Shown: positions 10,644 through 20,934 of the stretch, piece by piece
Layout of the letters: every line of letters begins with the position of its first letter
How positions within the stretch are numbered: position 1 is the first letter of the stretch
DNA from: Adiantum capillus-veneris
Lineage: Eukaryota > Streptophyta > Polypodiopsida > Polypodiales > Pteridaceae
NCBI GenBank assembly: GCA_014529385.2
Contig: CM043969.1
Span: 72,992,176-73,056,175 of the forward strand
DNA length: 64,000 nt
Direction of reading: 5' to 3'
Made by a program: the position numbers and the translations under genes
Notes under the pieces: model-generated
Databases searched by the model: none
The model's input: only the letters and a program-made list of their open reading frames with translations
Told to the model about the DNA's origin: nothing

Positions 10644-10964
10644 TCAAGGACTAGAAGAGCCACTAGCTTGCCAGTCTGTAGTGGTGGCGTGGAGATCATG
10701 GATGTTAGCCCAATCCTCATCCCCAACAGGCTCGTCCGCATCATCCACTTCGTAAAAAACTTCTGTAGATCCACCCTCCCCAAGTATCTCCGCCTCTCCC
10801 TCCATCTCCCACTGTAGAAAGGGATCTGATACTTTGGATGCCGACTTGCAAAGCATACGCAAGTTTGCACTCACAAATACAAGATCATTTGCTTTCTCCA
10901 CGGCAAGTCGGTTTCTCTTCCTGGATGCAACGTGGCTATAAACTATAACCGGCCTATACAACAT
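10644..10964 (-). pseudogene. hAT transposase C-terminal dimerisation domain (copy 1)
   Basis: The peptide has VASRKRNRLAVEKANDLVFV followed by SANLRMLCKS, the end of the hAT-family dimerisation region. An acidic tail with DDADEPVGDEDWANIHDLHA and TTTDWQASGSSSP closes it. The same tail pattern (ATTDWEASQASGS) ends copy 2 at 29380. The part of the domain that should precede it lies at about 12236-12350, on the far side of an inserted LTR. Confidence 0.85.
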
Positions 10965-10989
10965 AGAGGGAGGTACTATTTCAATTACC

Positions 10990-12235
10990 TGTTAACTTTA
11001 CACAGAGCACTGAGAAGGGAAGAGAACACAGTCGCGTCCAACGACTAGAATGTCACTGCGCACACGAGACCGACACCCTGTAGGCTCCAAAGACTGGCGC
11101 CCCTTTCGGTATTTCTTTAATTTAGAGAGCAGGAATTACAAAAAGAGAGTCCTTGGAAGATAACACCTGCATCCAGCTAGTACGCTCCAGATTCGGCAGA
11201 ATTTCGGCAACATAACGGTACCGAAATTAATCCGAATCAGTTTCCAAGCTCAAGACTCTATCCCACTGGCGTTATCCCTCAATTGGGAGCACAAAACAGT
11301 AAATTCCAGGTCACTGTAAATTCTGGTTCAGTCCTGTTTTTTATCTGATTTGGGCACACGACGGTCCCTACACTGTTCCCTGCACCTTGGGCTTGGTGCC
11401 CCTTGATTCTGGAAGCATCCCGGGCACAAAACAGTCTCAAAACAGAGTAAAAACAGCAAGCAAACAGTGCTCAATTTACTGCGCAATCGAGAGGTTATCA
11501 CCCTCTCGTGGACCTGCTTTGGTGCAGCAGCTAGCTACACCGGTTCTTGTGCAAAGAGGCTCTTGCCTCAGCATGAAAGCATATTTCCCCACACCTGTAC
11601 ATAGGTCAAATGAGAAGCCCACTAGTGGGGCATAACATACTGTACGTAGGGGAGAAAGAGAGCAGTATGTAGCGTGCAGGGCATCACTCCTGTCACCATA
11701 TGTGCATAGAGGGCAAGGTAAGCATTCCATAGCTTCTGTACCTGCTACAATCCACCTGAGGCTGAAAATGGCGTCCCCTTTGTTGATATGCAGCTCGTTT
11801 TTGCCTCCCAGAGTGGCAGAATCGCTCACAGGCTGATACGTCGCCCAGTTTCCGAGTTTGGGCTTTCCCTGCTAAAAATATCTCAACTGGTGGATCAGTT
11901 GACTGGGCAGCAGAGCAATAAATTGTTCCCCTTGTCATTCCAGAGCTAATGACGCGAACACATTTTCCAGTCAAAAATAGCAGTTCCCTAAATTTTAGGA
12001 GATGCTTCCATGGCGTCCCTATCGGTCTCCTGACCATCATTGAAGACTACCATTTGACCAACATCTACAATGTGGGTTAATTTACTGGCCCCTTTCAACT
12101 TATAAAGTTGCAGTGACTTGACGAGTGGCCCAAATTCCAGTTTGGCGCACACGAGCTTCCATACTCATCAGAATTCAGTGCTAACTGGCCCGGGCAGTCC
12201 CTGTCTGACCGACCTAGATCCCCGATGTGAGAAAC
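10990..12235 (-). repeat. solo LTR of chromovirus type inserted in hAT copy 1
   Basis: It reads in the same order as the LTR at 7496-9113. Shared parts are the region translating FRELLF..KCVRVI.SGMTRG, the 'ggagtgatgccctgcacgct' block, 'gaggcaagagcct', and the 'accgaaaggggcgcc' R/U5 block followed by CCTACAGG.TGTCGG. It interrupts the hAT dimerisation domain, whose halves lie on either side. No internal element sequence or second LTR is present. I could not define an exact target duplication, so both ends are approximate. Confidence 0.75.
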
Positions 12236-13449
12236 CCATTTGGCTGCGAGTCGTTGAAGCTCTGGCCCATTTGAGCCATAGTCGTGCCACCACAAAACTG
12301 AGGAGACCTTGGTGTGATCATGATTCTCGCATATCCCTGTACATAGCAAGCTGATCCTTGATTTTGCGGTGTTATTCTCGATCAGGGTGAAACATGCTCA
12401 AGATCTCGTTCCTTTGCTTGGTCACCTCCCCATCATGCTCGTGTCCTGCACCTTGAAACTCTGGATCCAGCATAAAAGCCGCACCATAGAAAGGGGAAGC
12501 ATAAGAGTCCCATCTACTTTGACAAGGCTGGCTAATCTCCTTAAACCAGTCTCCATCTGGCTCAAGTGTTTGGAGGGCCTCCACCATGCGATCCATGGCC
12601 TCATAAACCTTGCCATTGCAAGGTTGCATGCAATCAACTACTTGAAGCAAGTGGAGTACATGCTCCACCATTTGGTCTATAGTCTTCAATGACTCCCAAA
12701 ATTGGGGATCCTCTGACTTGTCTGCACATAAGATCCCTGCGACTGAACCTGCGTAGGATGAGGAAGTGTACTCCGTATTGATGAGGGTCTGCCGCACTGC
12801 ACTTTGACATTCGCATAGGCGATGAACCATTAGGTAGTTGTAGGCAAAGGGGGTCTCACAGTACAGAACCTTGCCCACTGACCGCTTCAAGAATGCAGTA
12901 CGAAGGAGATTGTGATTGTTGATGAAGGACACTAGCTTGGACGCATTTGTAATGAGTGACTCAATCCAAGGTAGGCGCTCTTTATCCTTTAAAAGGTTGT
13001 TGAGGCAATGTGCCATACAAAATGACACTTTGATGCGGGGATTCATGCCCTCCAAAATGGCGCCGGCTGCCCTGGTTGATGCCTCCCCATTTGCAGACAA
13101 GCTGCAACACCACCTCTGGGCCAATGATCTCTATGGAAGACGCCCACTCTCTTGCAAGCACATCGGCGGAGTTCCCTGTTTCTGTGGCATCATGTGAGTG
13201 GGCAAAGTACATCTTTCCCTTGCAATAAACCACAAGTCCATGAATGGATCTCCTCCTCGTGTCGCTCCATCGATCTGCAATGAGTGTCATTCCATACTTG
13301 GCCCATTGTCGCTTCATGTTTACAGCTGCCATCTCCACTATGGCCTTCTCTCTATCAAGAAGAGTAGTACGGAGGGCCTTTGAAGTGGGTGGCACGTAGC
13401 GTGGGCGTAATCCCCAATTCTTGTGCACATTGCCTTGAAGTAGTCCGAC
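12236..13449 (-). pseudogene. hAT transposase, DUF659 and catalytic region (copy 1)
   Basis: In minus-strand order: RYVPPTSKALRTTLLDREKA and YGMTLIADRWSDTRRRSIHG (DUF659-like, with the RNase H-fold D), AHSHDATETGNSADVLAREW, then after a frameshift near 13050 NPRIKVSFCMAHCLNNLLKD, and DPEFQGAGHEHDGEV near the C-terminus. The last visible part, WWHDYGSNGPELQRLA, is where the dimerisation domain starts before the LTR cuts in. hAT enzymes perform cut-and-paste transposition as dimers. Copy 2 (29380-31120) is colinear. Confidence 0.85.
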
Positions 13450-13568
13450 CTATACAATGTACATGTCACAAAGGTCAAAAGTCATGTGAGTGTTGAATGG
13501 AAAACGGACATATTAGTTATGGTCATAATAATGATAATATTTATGAGCATTGAGAACTTGGAACTTAC
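13450..13568 (-). other. probable intron of hAT transposase copy 1
   Basis: On the minus strand an exon ending ...HIPFIKAR meets GTAAGT at 13568, and the next exon begins after TATAG at 13450. The 119-bp gap is AT-rich and closed in all frames. The flanking peptides join to the usual hAT pattern before Y-V-P-P. GT-AG borders and this position support an intron; transcript evidence is lacking. Confidence 0.6.
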
Positions 13569-13834
13569 CGAGCCTTTATGAAAGGGATATGGTCGTGATA
13601 AAAAAAGCGGGCAAAGGAGGCATCCACATCCTCCTCCTTTTTTGGATCCCATGACGCATCTAGAGTTCGTTGACAATGGGTAGGAAGAGAGGGTGAAATC
13701 GTTTAAAATGATGTTTGAGCCGCTGCACTACGACCGCCAACGGAAGCTTGCGAATGAGTGGCAGAAGAAGGAAAAACCAAGTGATTGGGGTCAATGGCTT
13801 GTCGCTTGGGTCGATCATTTGCTTTGGCTCTCAT
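13569..13834 (-). pseudogene. hAT transposase N-terminal exon fragment (copy 1)
   Basis: The minus strand from ATG 13834 reads MRAKANDRPKRQA and later LPTHCQRTLDASWDPKKEED, then VDASFARFFYHDHIPFIKAR, the conserved region between BED finger and DUF659. An in-frame TAA lies at 13703-13705. The frame is cut by the LTR at 13851, so the real start and the BED finger are probably lost and this ATG may be internal. Confidence 0.75.
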
Positions 13835-13850
13835 AATGGCATCCTTGATG

Positions 13851-15048
13851 TGTCACGTGACACATCAACAGTCAAGTCAGTGTAGAATAGGAAGTGATCT
13901 GGTACTTTTGTGAGTCTGTTCTCGCAGACCGTGCATGTCCAGACACTTAAACTAGATGCATATCCTCTGGTTGCACACATCATGATCATCAGATTACCAT
14001 CGGAACCCATCAAGAGCATTTTTACAGTGCATAGACCTATTTCCCTATTTTTGACATTTTTCACTTATTATTTTTAAGTGACTTTTATTGGAAACTAGGT
14101 AGGGCAATTTTGCTAAGTTTGTATATATAGAAACCTAACGCTAGCACTTTCTGGCAAAAGAGGCAGCAAGAACCAGTATGTTCACAGGCAACTTCTCAAC
14201 AGGACCCCAAGATCCCTAGCGTTTTTACTCCACTGCAGATGGGCTAGCATTTTTTTGGACAAGAACTCAGATCAGCCAGCGTTTTTGCTTTTGCATCAGC
14301 CTGGCGTTAGAACCACATCAGATTAGCCTAGCGTTTTGCATTGCAAGACAACCGGCAGCAGCAGAAGACAAGAACCAGCCCTAGCGTTTTGTGATCAGCT
14401 TGGACCTCAGCATTTTTGCAGTTCCGGCGCGTAAAAGCAACAAGAAGACCAGTGTTTTCAGTTTTCAGCAATTAGCACCCGCAGTAGAAGTCCCAAACCC
14501 CGCAAATCTCACCTTCCCGCAGCAGATGTTCGCTGCACGGTCAGATCCTGCGAAGTTTGCAGATTCAGCCCGGAAAAGTTGAAAACACAGATTTCAGCAT
14601 CTATGTTTTCAGCGTGTTGTCGTCGTATCGTCGTCATCGCCGTCGTCACCGACATAGAGTCAGAATTCAGCAGATAAAAATTTCCAGATTTCAGCCCTTA
14701 TCATTTTCAGATTTCAGCCCGTCTCGTCGTCGTCCTCATTGTCGTCGACATCGTCGGCAAGCCCAAGCATCGTAGAGATTTGTGCAATCAAAAGTAGACC
14801 GCTCTCGCCATAGAGAGTGGGGCCTTCGGAGGAGGGTTTGACAACATTCTAGTGTCGTATTCTTCTCTCTCTCTCTCTGAGTCTCAGCACCTTCATTCAC
14901 AGCGTTCATCCACTTTGTTTGTGATCACTTGCACTCTCTCACTAAAGGAACGGAAGACTCTCCCTTCTGTAAGTAAAAGGAACCTTGAGCACAGTTCGGA
15001 GCACTCATCTTGAGCAAAGTTCAACATTCACTTTCGCTGCACCTTACA
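13851..15048 (+). repeat. 5' LTR of family A (plus-strand copy)
   Basis: The LTR starts TGTCACGTGACACATC and ends CACCTTACA, 1198 bp, aligned with 1200-2334 on the other strand. A TATA-like 'tttgtatatatag' lies at 14118-14130. The 5' end lies within a 24-bp perfect palindrome centred on CACGTG (13845-13868). Confidence 0.88.
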
Positions 15049-15049
15049 T

Positions 15050-15061
15050 TGGTATCAGAGC
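15050..15061 (+). promoter_or_regulatory. primer-binding site (initiator Met-tRNA)
   Basis: TGGTATCAGAGC starts two bases after the LTR end. It matches the minus-strand copy at 1187-1198. Confidence 0.92.
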
Positions 15062-15399
15062 TTTGACAGTGTTCTGTATCACTCAAGGAAAGAACCACAA
15101 GAACCACATAATTTTCTTTGCTTGTTGCGGTCACACATAACCCAAGTTCTCTTGGGCGTGTCGATTCTTAATCGTGTTTTTGAGGAGTGACAGGAAACCC
15201 AAGAAAGAAGGGCTTGTCCAGCCTCCCCTTGTGCCTCTTTTCACTCATTGAGAGCGGACCGTGCACTTAGCGGCCGGCCAATCGACGTGAGGTGGGAAAA
15301 AGCAACCTTGGTGTGAGCGCAAGGCCGCCAAGGGGTGTGCCCGTGAAAAAGAGAAGAACTTGGGTGAAGAGAAGATCCTTCTCTAACACAGATTGCAAG

Positions 15400-15540
15400 C
15401 GAAAGAAGAACCGCAAGAACCTCAAGAATCTCAAGAACCCCAAGACCCTCAAGAACCTCAAGAACTCAAGAACGTGAAGAACCCAAGAACTAAGACCCGC
15501 AAGAACCCAAGTTCCTCGTGAACTTAAGAACCCAAGACTT
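15400..15540 (+). repeat. AAGAACCTC-type leader tandem repeat
   Basis: About a dozen degenerate 9-10-bp units (AAGAACCTC, AAGAATCTC, AAGAACCCC) lie between primer-binding site and gag ORF. They also read as Lys-Asn-Leu repeats. They are conserved in the copy at 741-850, so they probably belong to the packaging or leader region. Confidence 0.75.
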
Positions 15541-15567
15541 CAGTGGATCGTCATCACCCGAAGCGGA

Positions 15568-15803
15568 ATGGATACTTTGCATGGAGGTGGTGAGCATGGG
15601 AACGGCGAAGAAGAGTTTTCCTCACCAGGAGTTTTTTCCGACCCTCCCCCTTCCCCACCTACGCCAAGGATTGCATCAACTGCTATGGAGGCTTTGGAGC
15701 AGATGTTTATGGACAGGAAGTTAGAACGCGAAGCAATGAAGTTAGAACGCGAAGAAAGGAAAGCAGAAATAGAGCGTGAACACGAAGAAAGAATGGTAGC
15801 CAT
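15568..15803 (+). pseudogene. gag-like protein of family A, N-terminal half, interrupted by copia
   Basis: ATG 15568 starts MDTLHGGGEHGNGEEEFSSP and continues with FSDPPPSPPTPRIASTAMEA and an Arg/Glu/Lys-rich coiled-coil segment, colinear with 203-733. Reading continues to the copia insertion after 15803. The codon before the equivalent of the upstream Met in the other copy is ATC here, so this ATG is the likely start. The remainder resumes at 20935 (one GCCAT copy removed). Confidence 0.8.
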
Positions 15804-16030
15804 TGTTGGAATTAGGGTTGCAGAGAGACACACACAACTTGGAGAAGACGAAGGAAGCTCAAGGCACACAATAGAGAGTGTATTACTTAGTGTGCAATGG
15901 AAAGATAGATAGCCCTAGAGTGATGGGCGTATATACAATGCACGGGGGAAAAAACCTCCTAAAGAGGGAAAAAATGCCCCGGCGGTCCTAGTGTGTTCAC
16001 ACACATCACTACCACATGTATATGGTAACA
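15804..16030 (-). repeat. 3' LTR of the copia element
   Basis: 227 bp, TGTTGGAATT to ATGGTAACA on the plus strand. It is aligned without gaps to the right LTR and differs by six transitions. Confidence 0.96.
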
Positions 16031-16041
16031 AATCCCCCCTG
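16031..16041 (-). promoter_or_regulatory. polypurine tract of the copia element
   Basis: On the minus strand AGGGGGGATT directly precedes the 3' LTR start. Confidence 0.85.
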
Positions 16042-16105
16042 GAGTGATGCGGTGAACGAGAGCTGGCACATGAGTAAAGGGAAGTGCCATGCCCTAAGGA
16101 CATGA

Positions 16106-18163
16106 TCAGTCCACAAAGGGGAGTAAGCCCAAAGTTTTGCGGAAAGCTTCAAGCTTCTCACGAGACAATGCCTTTGTGAAAAGATTTGCAAGGTTGTCCT
16201 GTGTTGGCACATAAGCCAAGCTGATCTCTCCTACGGAGAGCCTCTCCCTGACATAGTGGTAATGCACCTCAATGTGCTTTGTGCAAGCATGAAAAACTGG
16301 GTTCCTCGCAACTGCCAATGCGCTCTGACTGTCAGTGTAGATAGTGTTGGCAGTGTCTTGTCCAACACCCAAATCAGCCATAAGGCGTCTGAGCCATACA
16401 CACTCAACCGTAGCTGTGAAGACTGCCTTGTACTCAGCCTCACAACTCGAAGTGGCCACAGTAGGTTGCTTCTTGCTCAACCATGATATACATGAACTGC
16501 CAAGCATGAAACAAAAACCACTTGTGGACACTCGCGTGTCAAAACAACCAGCCCAATCTGAGTCCGAAAAAGCATGTAAGTCTGGCGGCAATATGTAAAG
16601 TGCCACTAAGGTAGCGGAAAATCCTCTTGATAGCCTGCCAATGCCTAGACCCTGGGCTATGCATAAATCTACTGACTGTGAGACTGCAAACTGAATATCC
16701 GGCCTCGTGTTGCATATACAAATGAGGCAGCCAACAGCAGTTTGGTAAAGAGTGATATCAGCAGGATCACCAGCATCATGTAGACTCAACTTCAAACCTG
16801 TTTCCATGGGAGTGGCAATAGGTTTGCAATCCTCAAGTCCAAACTTACATAGCAATGTCTCTATGTAACTTTTCTGACACAAGGAAATACCACCATCACA
16901 CTGCTTAAACTGTATACCCAAGTAATGATGCAACATCCCCAAATCTTTTATCTTGAAAGTAGCATTCAAATCAGCCTTAAATTCAGCAATATGTCTCTCA
17001 TTTGGTCCAGTGATCAGCAAATCATTGACATAAAGAACCACAATGAGAAGTATATCACCCTCACGCTTTACATACAATGTGCTTTCTGTTGGACTGTTAC
17101 GAAAGCCTCGTTTAACCAAATGAGTGTCAGCTTTCTCATACCAAGCACGAGGAGATTGCTTCAACCCATACAAAGCCTTCTTGCATTTGCACACTTTGTC
17201 CTCTTGTCCTTTTATGACAAAACCGCGAGGCTGCGTTACATAAACTTCCTCAAATATGTCACCATTCAAGAAAGCAGTAACAATGTCTGATTGATGTACA
17301 TCCCAACCAAAATGAGCTGCCAATGCACATAGAAAACGCACAGTAGTCATACGACAAGTGGGAGCAAAAGTCTCTTCATAATCAATGCCTTTTTGCTGTG
17401 CATAACCCTTTGCAACAAGTCGAGCCTTATGGCGATCGATCTCACCATCCGGCTTGCGTTTCAACTTGTAAACCCACTTCGTACCAATGGCCTTTTTGCC
17501 AGGAGGCAAATCACATAAAGTCCAAGTGTCATTTTCTATAAGTGCATCATATTCTGATTGCATGGCAGCCATCCAATTTTCTGAATTCTGTGCTTTATCA
17601 AAAGACAGAGGCTCCTCAACATCATGTAAGCTAGACACAGCCAAAGCATAACAATCTGATGCATAAGATGCATGGCGAGAGCCTGAACGAGTACGACTAG
17701 ACAAAGGTGCATCCAATTTACTGTCATGCAAAGTGTGCACCAGCCATTTTGGCATACCTCTAGCCTGCTCATTTTCAGCTCTTTCCTCATCAAGTACATC
17801 ATGTACATTTGCATCAGTAATAGGCTGATCTAAAACATTTTCAGAAACCCCCATAGGCTGTACATTTGCGTCATTGGAACTTACATTCGTATTTCCACCA
17901 CTGAAAAGAGGCAACAAAGTGTCATAAATGTCCTGTGAGCTTACATTACTGTCTCTAGTACATGACAGTAAGGGCTGAACAGAATCTTCCACAAACACTA
18001 CATCCCGTGAAACCAGAATACGTTTTGTTTGCGGATGATACAACCTGTAACCTTTGCTTTCAGCACTATAACCAACAAAAATACATTTGACAGCCTTATC
18101 ATCCAATTTTCTACGCTGCACTTGTGGCACCAAAGCATATGCCAAACAGCCAAAAACACGCAT
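16106..18163 (-). pseudogene. copia integrase C-terminus, reverse transcriptase and RNase H
   Basis: A 685-residue open stretch. Residues 1-60 are the copia integrase tail (VFGCLAYALVPQ, CIFVGYSAESKGYR). RVT_2 starts at about residue 200 (NDTWTLCDLPPGKKAIGTKW, KARLVAKGYAQQKGIDYEET). RNase H covers about 545-660 (ISWLSKKQPTVATSSCEAEY) and it ends NLFTKALSREKLEAFRK. The catalytic YVDD box is YVND (codon at plus 17024-17026), losing an essential Asp. About 30 codons around 16600-16690 are read in the wrong frame between two compensating indels; the expected VSRFMHSPGSRHWQAIKRIF is in the neighbouring frame. Upstream of the first residue an in-frame TAG at 18212-18214 separates it from the integrase core. 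Confidence 0.95.
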
Positions 18164-18214
18164 GTGCTCAATAGAAGGCTTTCTATCATGCCATGCTTCA
18201 TATGGAGTAATAGA

Positions 18215-18784
18215 CTATAAAGCTTTCGTAGGACACCTGTTAAGTACATAAGTGGCACACATGATGGTCTCAAGCCAAAAAGAATGCGGCAAAGCTTGAC
18301 TTTTGACCATACATCGTGCCATTTCCGTAAGTGACCTGTTTTTCCTCTCAGCAACACCATTTTGCTGAGGTGTATAAGGCACTGTACATTGGTGTTTTAT
18401 CCCACGACTTGCCAGAAATGCATTAAATTCATGAGACATATTCTCTCCTCCTCGATCGGAACAGAGGGTGCCCATAGTACATTTCTAGACATTTTCAGCC
18501 ATAGCCAGAAATTGTTTGAACCACATAAAAACTTCGAACTTCGCTTTAAGCGGAAATACCTATGCATGCTTGGAGTAATCATCAATGAAAGTCACGAAGT
18601 ACAGGTAATTGCCCAAGGACGGAGTTTGTATGGGCCCACAAACATCACTATGCACAAGCTGCAACCTGCATGTGGCCCGAACTGAACCATCCTTTGGAAA
18701 CTTAGAACGCTGCATCTTACCCAAAATACAGCCTTCACAAATATGTTTGACAAGTGCTTCAAGAGGCGGCAAAGAAGCAACCAA
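18215..18784 (-). pseudogene. copia integrase core
   Basis: Minus-strand pieces in one frame: CEGCILGKMQRSKFPKDGSV and HSDVCGPIQTPSLGNYLYFV (zinc-binding Cys pair, first Asp), TFIDDYSK, then GTLCSDRGGENMSHEFNAFL and YTPQQNGVAERKNRSLTEMA (second Asp and Glu). A stop near 18557 and a short shifted segment between 18475 and 18585 break it. It inserts copia cDNA into the genome when intact. Confidence 0.92.
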
Positions 18785-19377
18785 TCAGATTTCTGCAAAC
18801 GCAGCAAACTGGCAAAATTCAGATGACCAAAACGTGCATGCCAAAGTTTTGCATCTGAAATAGCCCTTGAATCTGCAACAGCATTTGCAAAATTTTGTCC
18901 ACACTTATCATACAAAGTGAGCTTATATAGCCCATGGCATAAAAGGCCAGATGCAACAATTTCTTCACCAAAACTGAGATCATGAACTGTACATCTGTCA
19001 TCCACAAATTTGATTACAAGTCCAAGTCTAGCAAGTGCGGATACAGACAAGAGATTCTTCTTGTTCCTAGGTACATAAAGTGTATCAACAAGTGTGAAGG
19101 AACTGCCATTTGCAGCAGTAAGCACAATCTTTCCAACTCCCTGAACTGGATAAGAGGCATTGTTGGCACAAGTGACCGATTTCCCATGAGGGACAGACTC
19201 GAGAGAGGTAAACAATTCACAATGTGAGGTAATGTGCTTTGTAGCACCACTGTCAAAATACCACACATGTGAATCTGCAGCAACTGACAAGCATGCACCA
19301 TGGACAGCAGGATTGTAAGTGCACTCTGCGCTAAAAGCCCATTCTGCATCAATATCAGTATCACAGTCTCCTTTCAC
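18592..19377 (-). pseudogene. copia protease and GAG-pre-integrase domain
   Basis: The protease motif is VWYFDSGATKHITSHCELF, with the canonical DSGA. TLYVPRNKKNLLSVSALARL follows, and the pre-integrase motif KLWHARFGHLNFASL. A one-base indel near 18790 moves the integrase into another frame, after which this reading is meaningless. It is in the same frame as the gag C-terminus at 19384-19719, with a stop between. Confidence 0.9.
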
Positions 19378-19383
19378 AGAAGA

Positions 19384-20340
19384 CTAAAAAATGGCTGCAT
19401 TTGTAGTGGAACCAGCATTTGCAGTGGAACCACCCTCTTTCTTCTTAGCCTCTTTGGCCTTCAACTTAGGACACGACTTGATCAGATCATTAGCTTTACA
19501 ATAATGGCAACACATCTTCTTTTTGCCCTTATCACCAGAATTCCCAGACAAAGTGCTGCCAGCAGAAGCATTAGGAACATAATTTTTGCCACTCGCAGCA
19601 GAACCATAAGAAGTGGCTGCATTACTGTTACCACCCTTTCTTTGAGAAGCAATAAAAGCCTGTTCAATTGCACGTAGCCTAGTCTTGTTTTTTCTAGAAA
19701 GTGACTCTTGTAACAGCAATGTGCATTATGCATCAAACTTGACAACTTCAGGATTTCCTTGGGTCATCAGTCTCCAAGTACTAGCAAAAGTCTGGTAAGA
19801 ATCTAGTAAGGCATCAAGAACAGTCTACACAAGGAAACTGTCTGAAATGACTTCACCTGCAGAAATAAGCTGCTCATTTGATATTCTTGACACTAGCAAG
19901 GAAATTGTCTATATCATCTTCCTCCATGCATAATCTTCGACTCCAACTCTTTACGCCGCAAAGCAATTCTAGCCTCATTGCGACTTGCATAAAGACTAGC
20001 CAAAATATCCCGAAGCCTGTTTTGCAGATTTTGCTGAACGGATGTGAGGAACAATGGTGCGCTTCACAGACAACGCAATCAATGCATGAGCCTGCGCATC
20101 CTTTACATCCCAACGAGCTTGTTCTGCCGTAGGCAAAACAACTCTAACAGTTGGAATCCTTGCAGCAAGACCTGCAACATCCTCAACATTGCCTACATCT
20201 TCAAAACGAGGACGTACATCAATGCCCTACACAATGTTCCAGATGCCTTTTGACACAAGAACATGTTGCATCATATAAGCCCACATAGGGTACTCAACAG
20301 CAAACATCTTGAACACATCCGTGTTGTTGTTGTCAGCCAT
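19384..20340 (-). pseudogene. copia gag, heavily decayed
   Basis: The start is ATG 20340 (MADNNNTDVFKMFAVEYPMW, then AYMMQHVLVSKGIWNIV), with a stop at 20227-20229 after 37 codons. The C-terminal part (19719-19384) has a Lys/Gly/Ser-rich stretch and a damaged zinc knuckle CHYCKANDLIKSCPK, where the His is replaced. A TAG at 19384-19386 ends it before the protease. Copia gag builds the virus-like particle. Confidence 0.82.
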
Positions 20341-20685
20341 GTTAAATGCTGCACCTGATGTAAAAACTGCCGGAAAATAGGAGAAACGGAGCGGAAACAA
20401 CACGTGCTATATAGCACAAACCGTAGAAGACTATAAGGCACCTGTTATGCAAAAAACGGCATTGAAAGAACTTCTGCACAAAATGACGAAATAGCTTGTG
20501 CAGTACTGCCTGTAGTGGAAACGGAGGCCGAAATGAGCCCAAATCAAAAATCTGAGCAGACCAAGCTCTACGACCTTCCTCCAAATATTTGTTGACCTGC
20601 GAACGCTCGCCAAAGCTCACAGAAATCAGAGAAAGTGAGTAGGCGTGTACTGGAGCAGCTGGCGACTAAGCCCGAGAGGACGCAA

Positions 20686-20700
20686 CTTGCTTTGATACCA
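20686..20700 (-). promoter_or_regulatory. primer-binding site of the copia element
   Basis: The minus strand reads TGGTATCAAAGCAAG two bases after the right LTR. It is an initiator-Met tRNA complement with an A in place of the usual G at position 9. Confidence 0.88.
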
Positions 20701-20702
20701 AT

Positions 20703-20929
20703 TGTTGGAATTAGGGTTGTAGAGAGACACACACAGCTTGGAAAAGACGAGGGAAGCTCAAGGCACACAATAGAGAGTGTATTACTTAGTGTGCAATGGA
20801 AAGATAGATAGCCCTAGAGTGATGGACGTATATACAATGCACGGGGGAAAAAACCTCCTAAAGAGGGAAAAAATGCCCCGGCGGTCCTAGTGTGTCCACA
20901 CACATCACTACCACATGTATATGGTAACA
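20703..20929 (-). repeat. 5' LTR of the copia element
   Basis: 227 bp, the partner of 15804-16030. It is followed on the plus strand by the second GCCAT target-site copy. Confidence 0.96.
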
Positions 20930-20934
20930 GCCAT

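Larger units (their letters stand above)
10095..13850 (-). mobile_element. hAT transposon copy 1, interrupted and 5'-truncated
   Basis: The 3' end is marked by CAGTTACTTGGAACGGG at 10095, resembling the terminal repeat CAGAGTTACC of copy 2 at 28838. It is followed by GGAACGG-type subterminal repeats to about 10190. A transposase pseudogene runs on the minus strand from 13834 to 10644. It is split by a solo LTR at about 10990-12235. The other terminus and the BED finger are lost where the family A LTR begins at 13851. Confidence 0.75.
15804..20929 (-). mobile_element. complete Ty1/copia retrotransposon nested in family A gag
   Basis: The element is 5126 bp with two 227-bp LTRs and a perfect 5-bp target duplication GCCAT (15799-15803 and 20930-20934). 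It has a primer-binding site next to the right LTR and a polypurine tract next to the left LTR. Gag, protease, integrase, reverse transcriptase and RNase H are recognisable in copia order. The coding region has stops and frameshifts and the RT catalytic box is mutated, so it is dead. The LTRs differ at 6 of 227 positions, all transitions. Confidence 0.96.
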
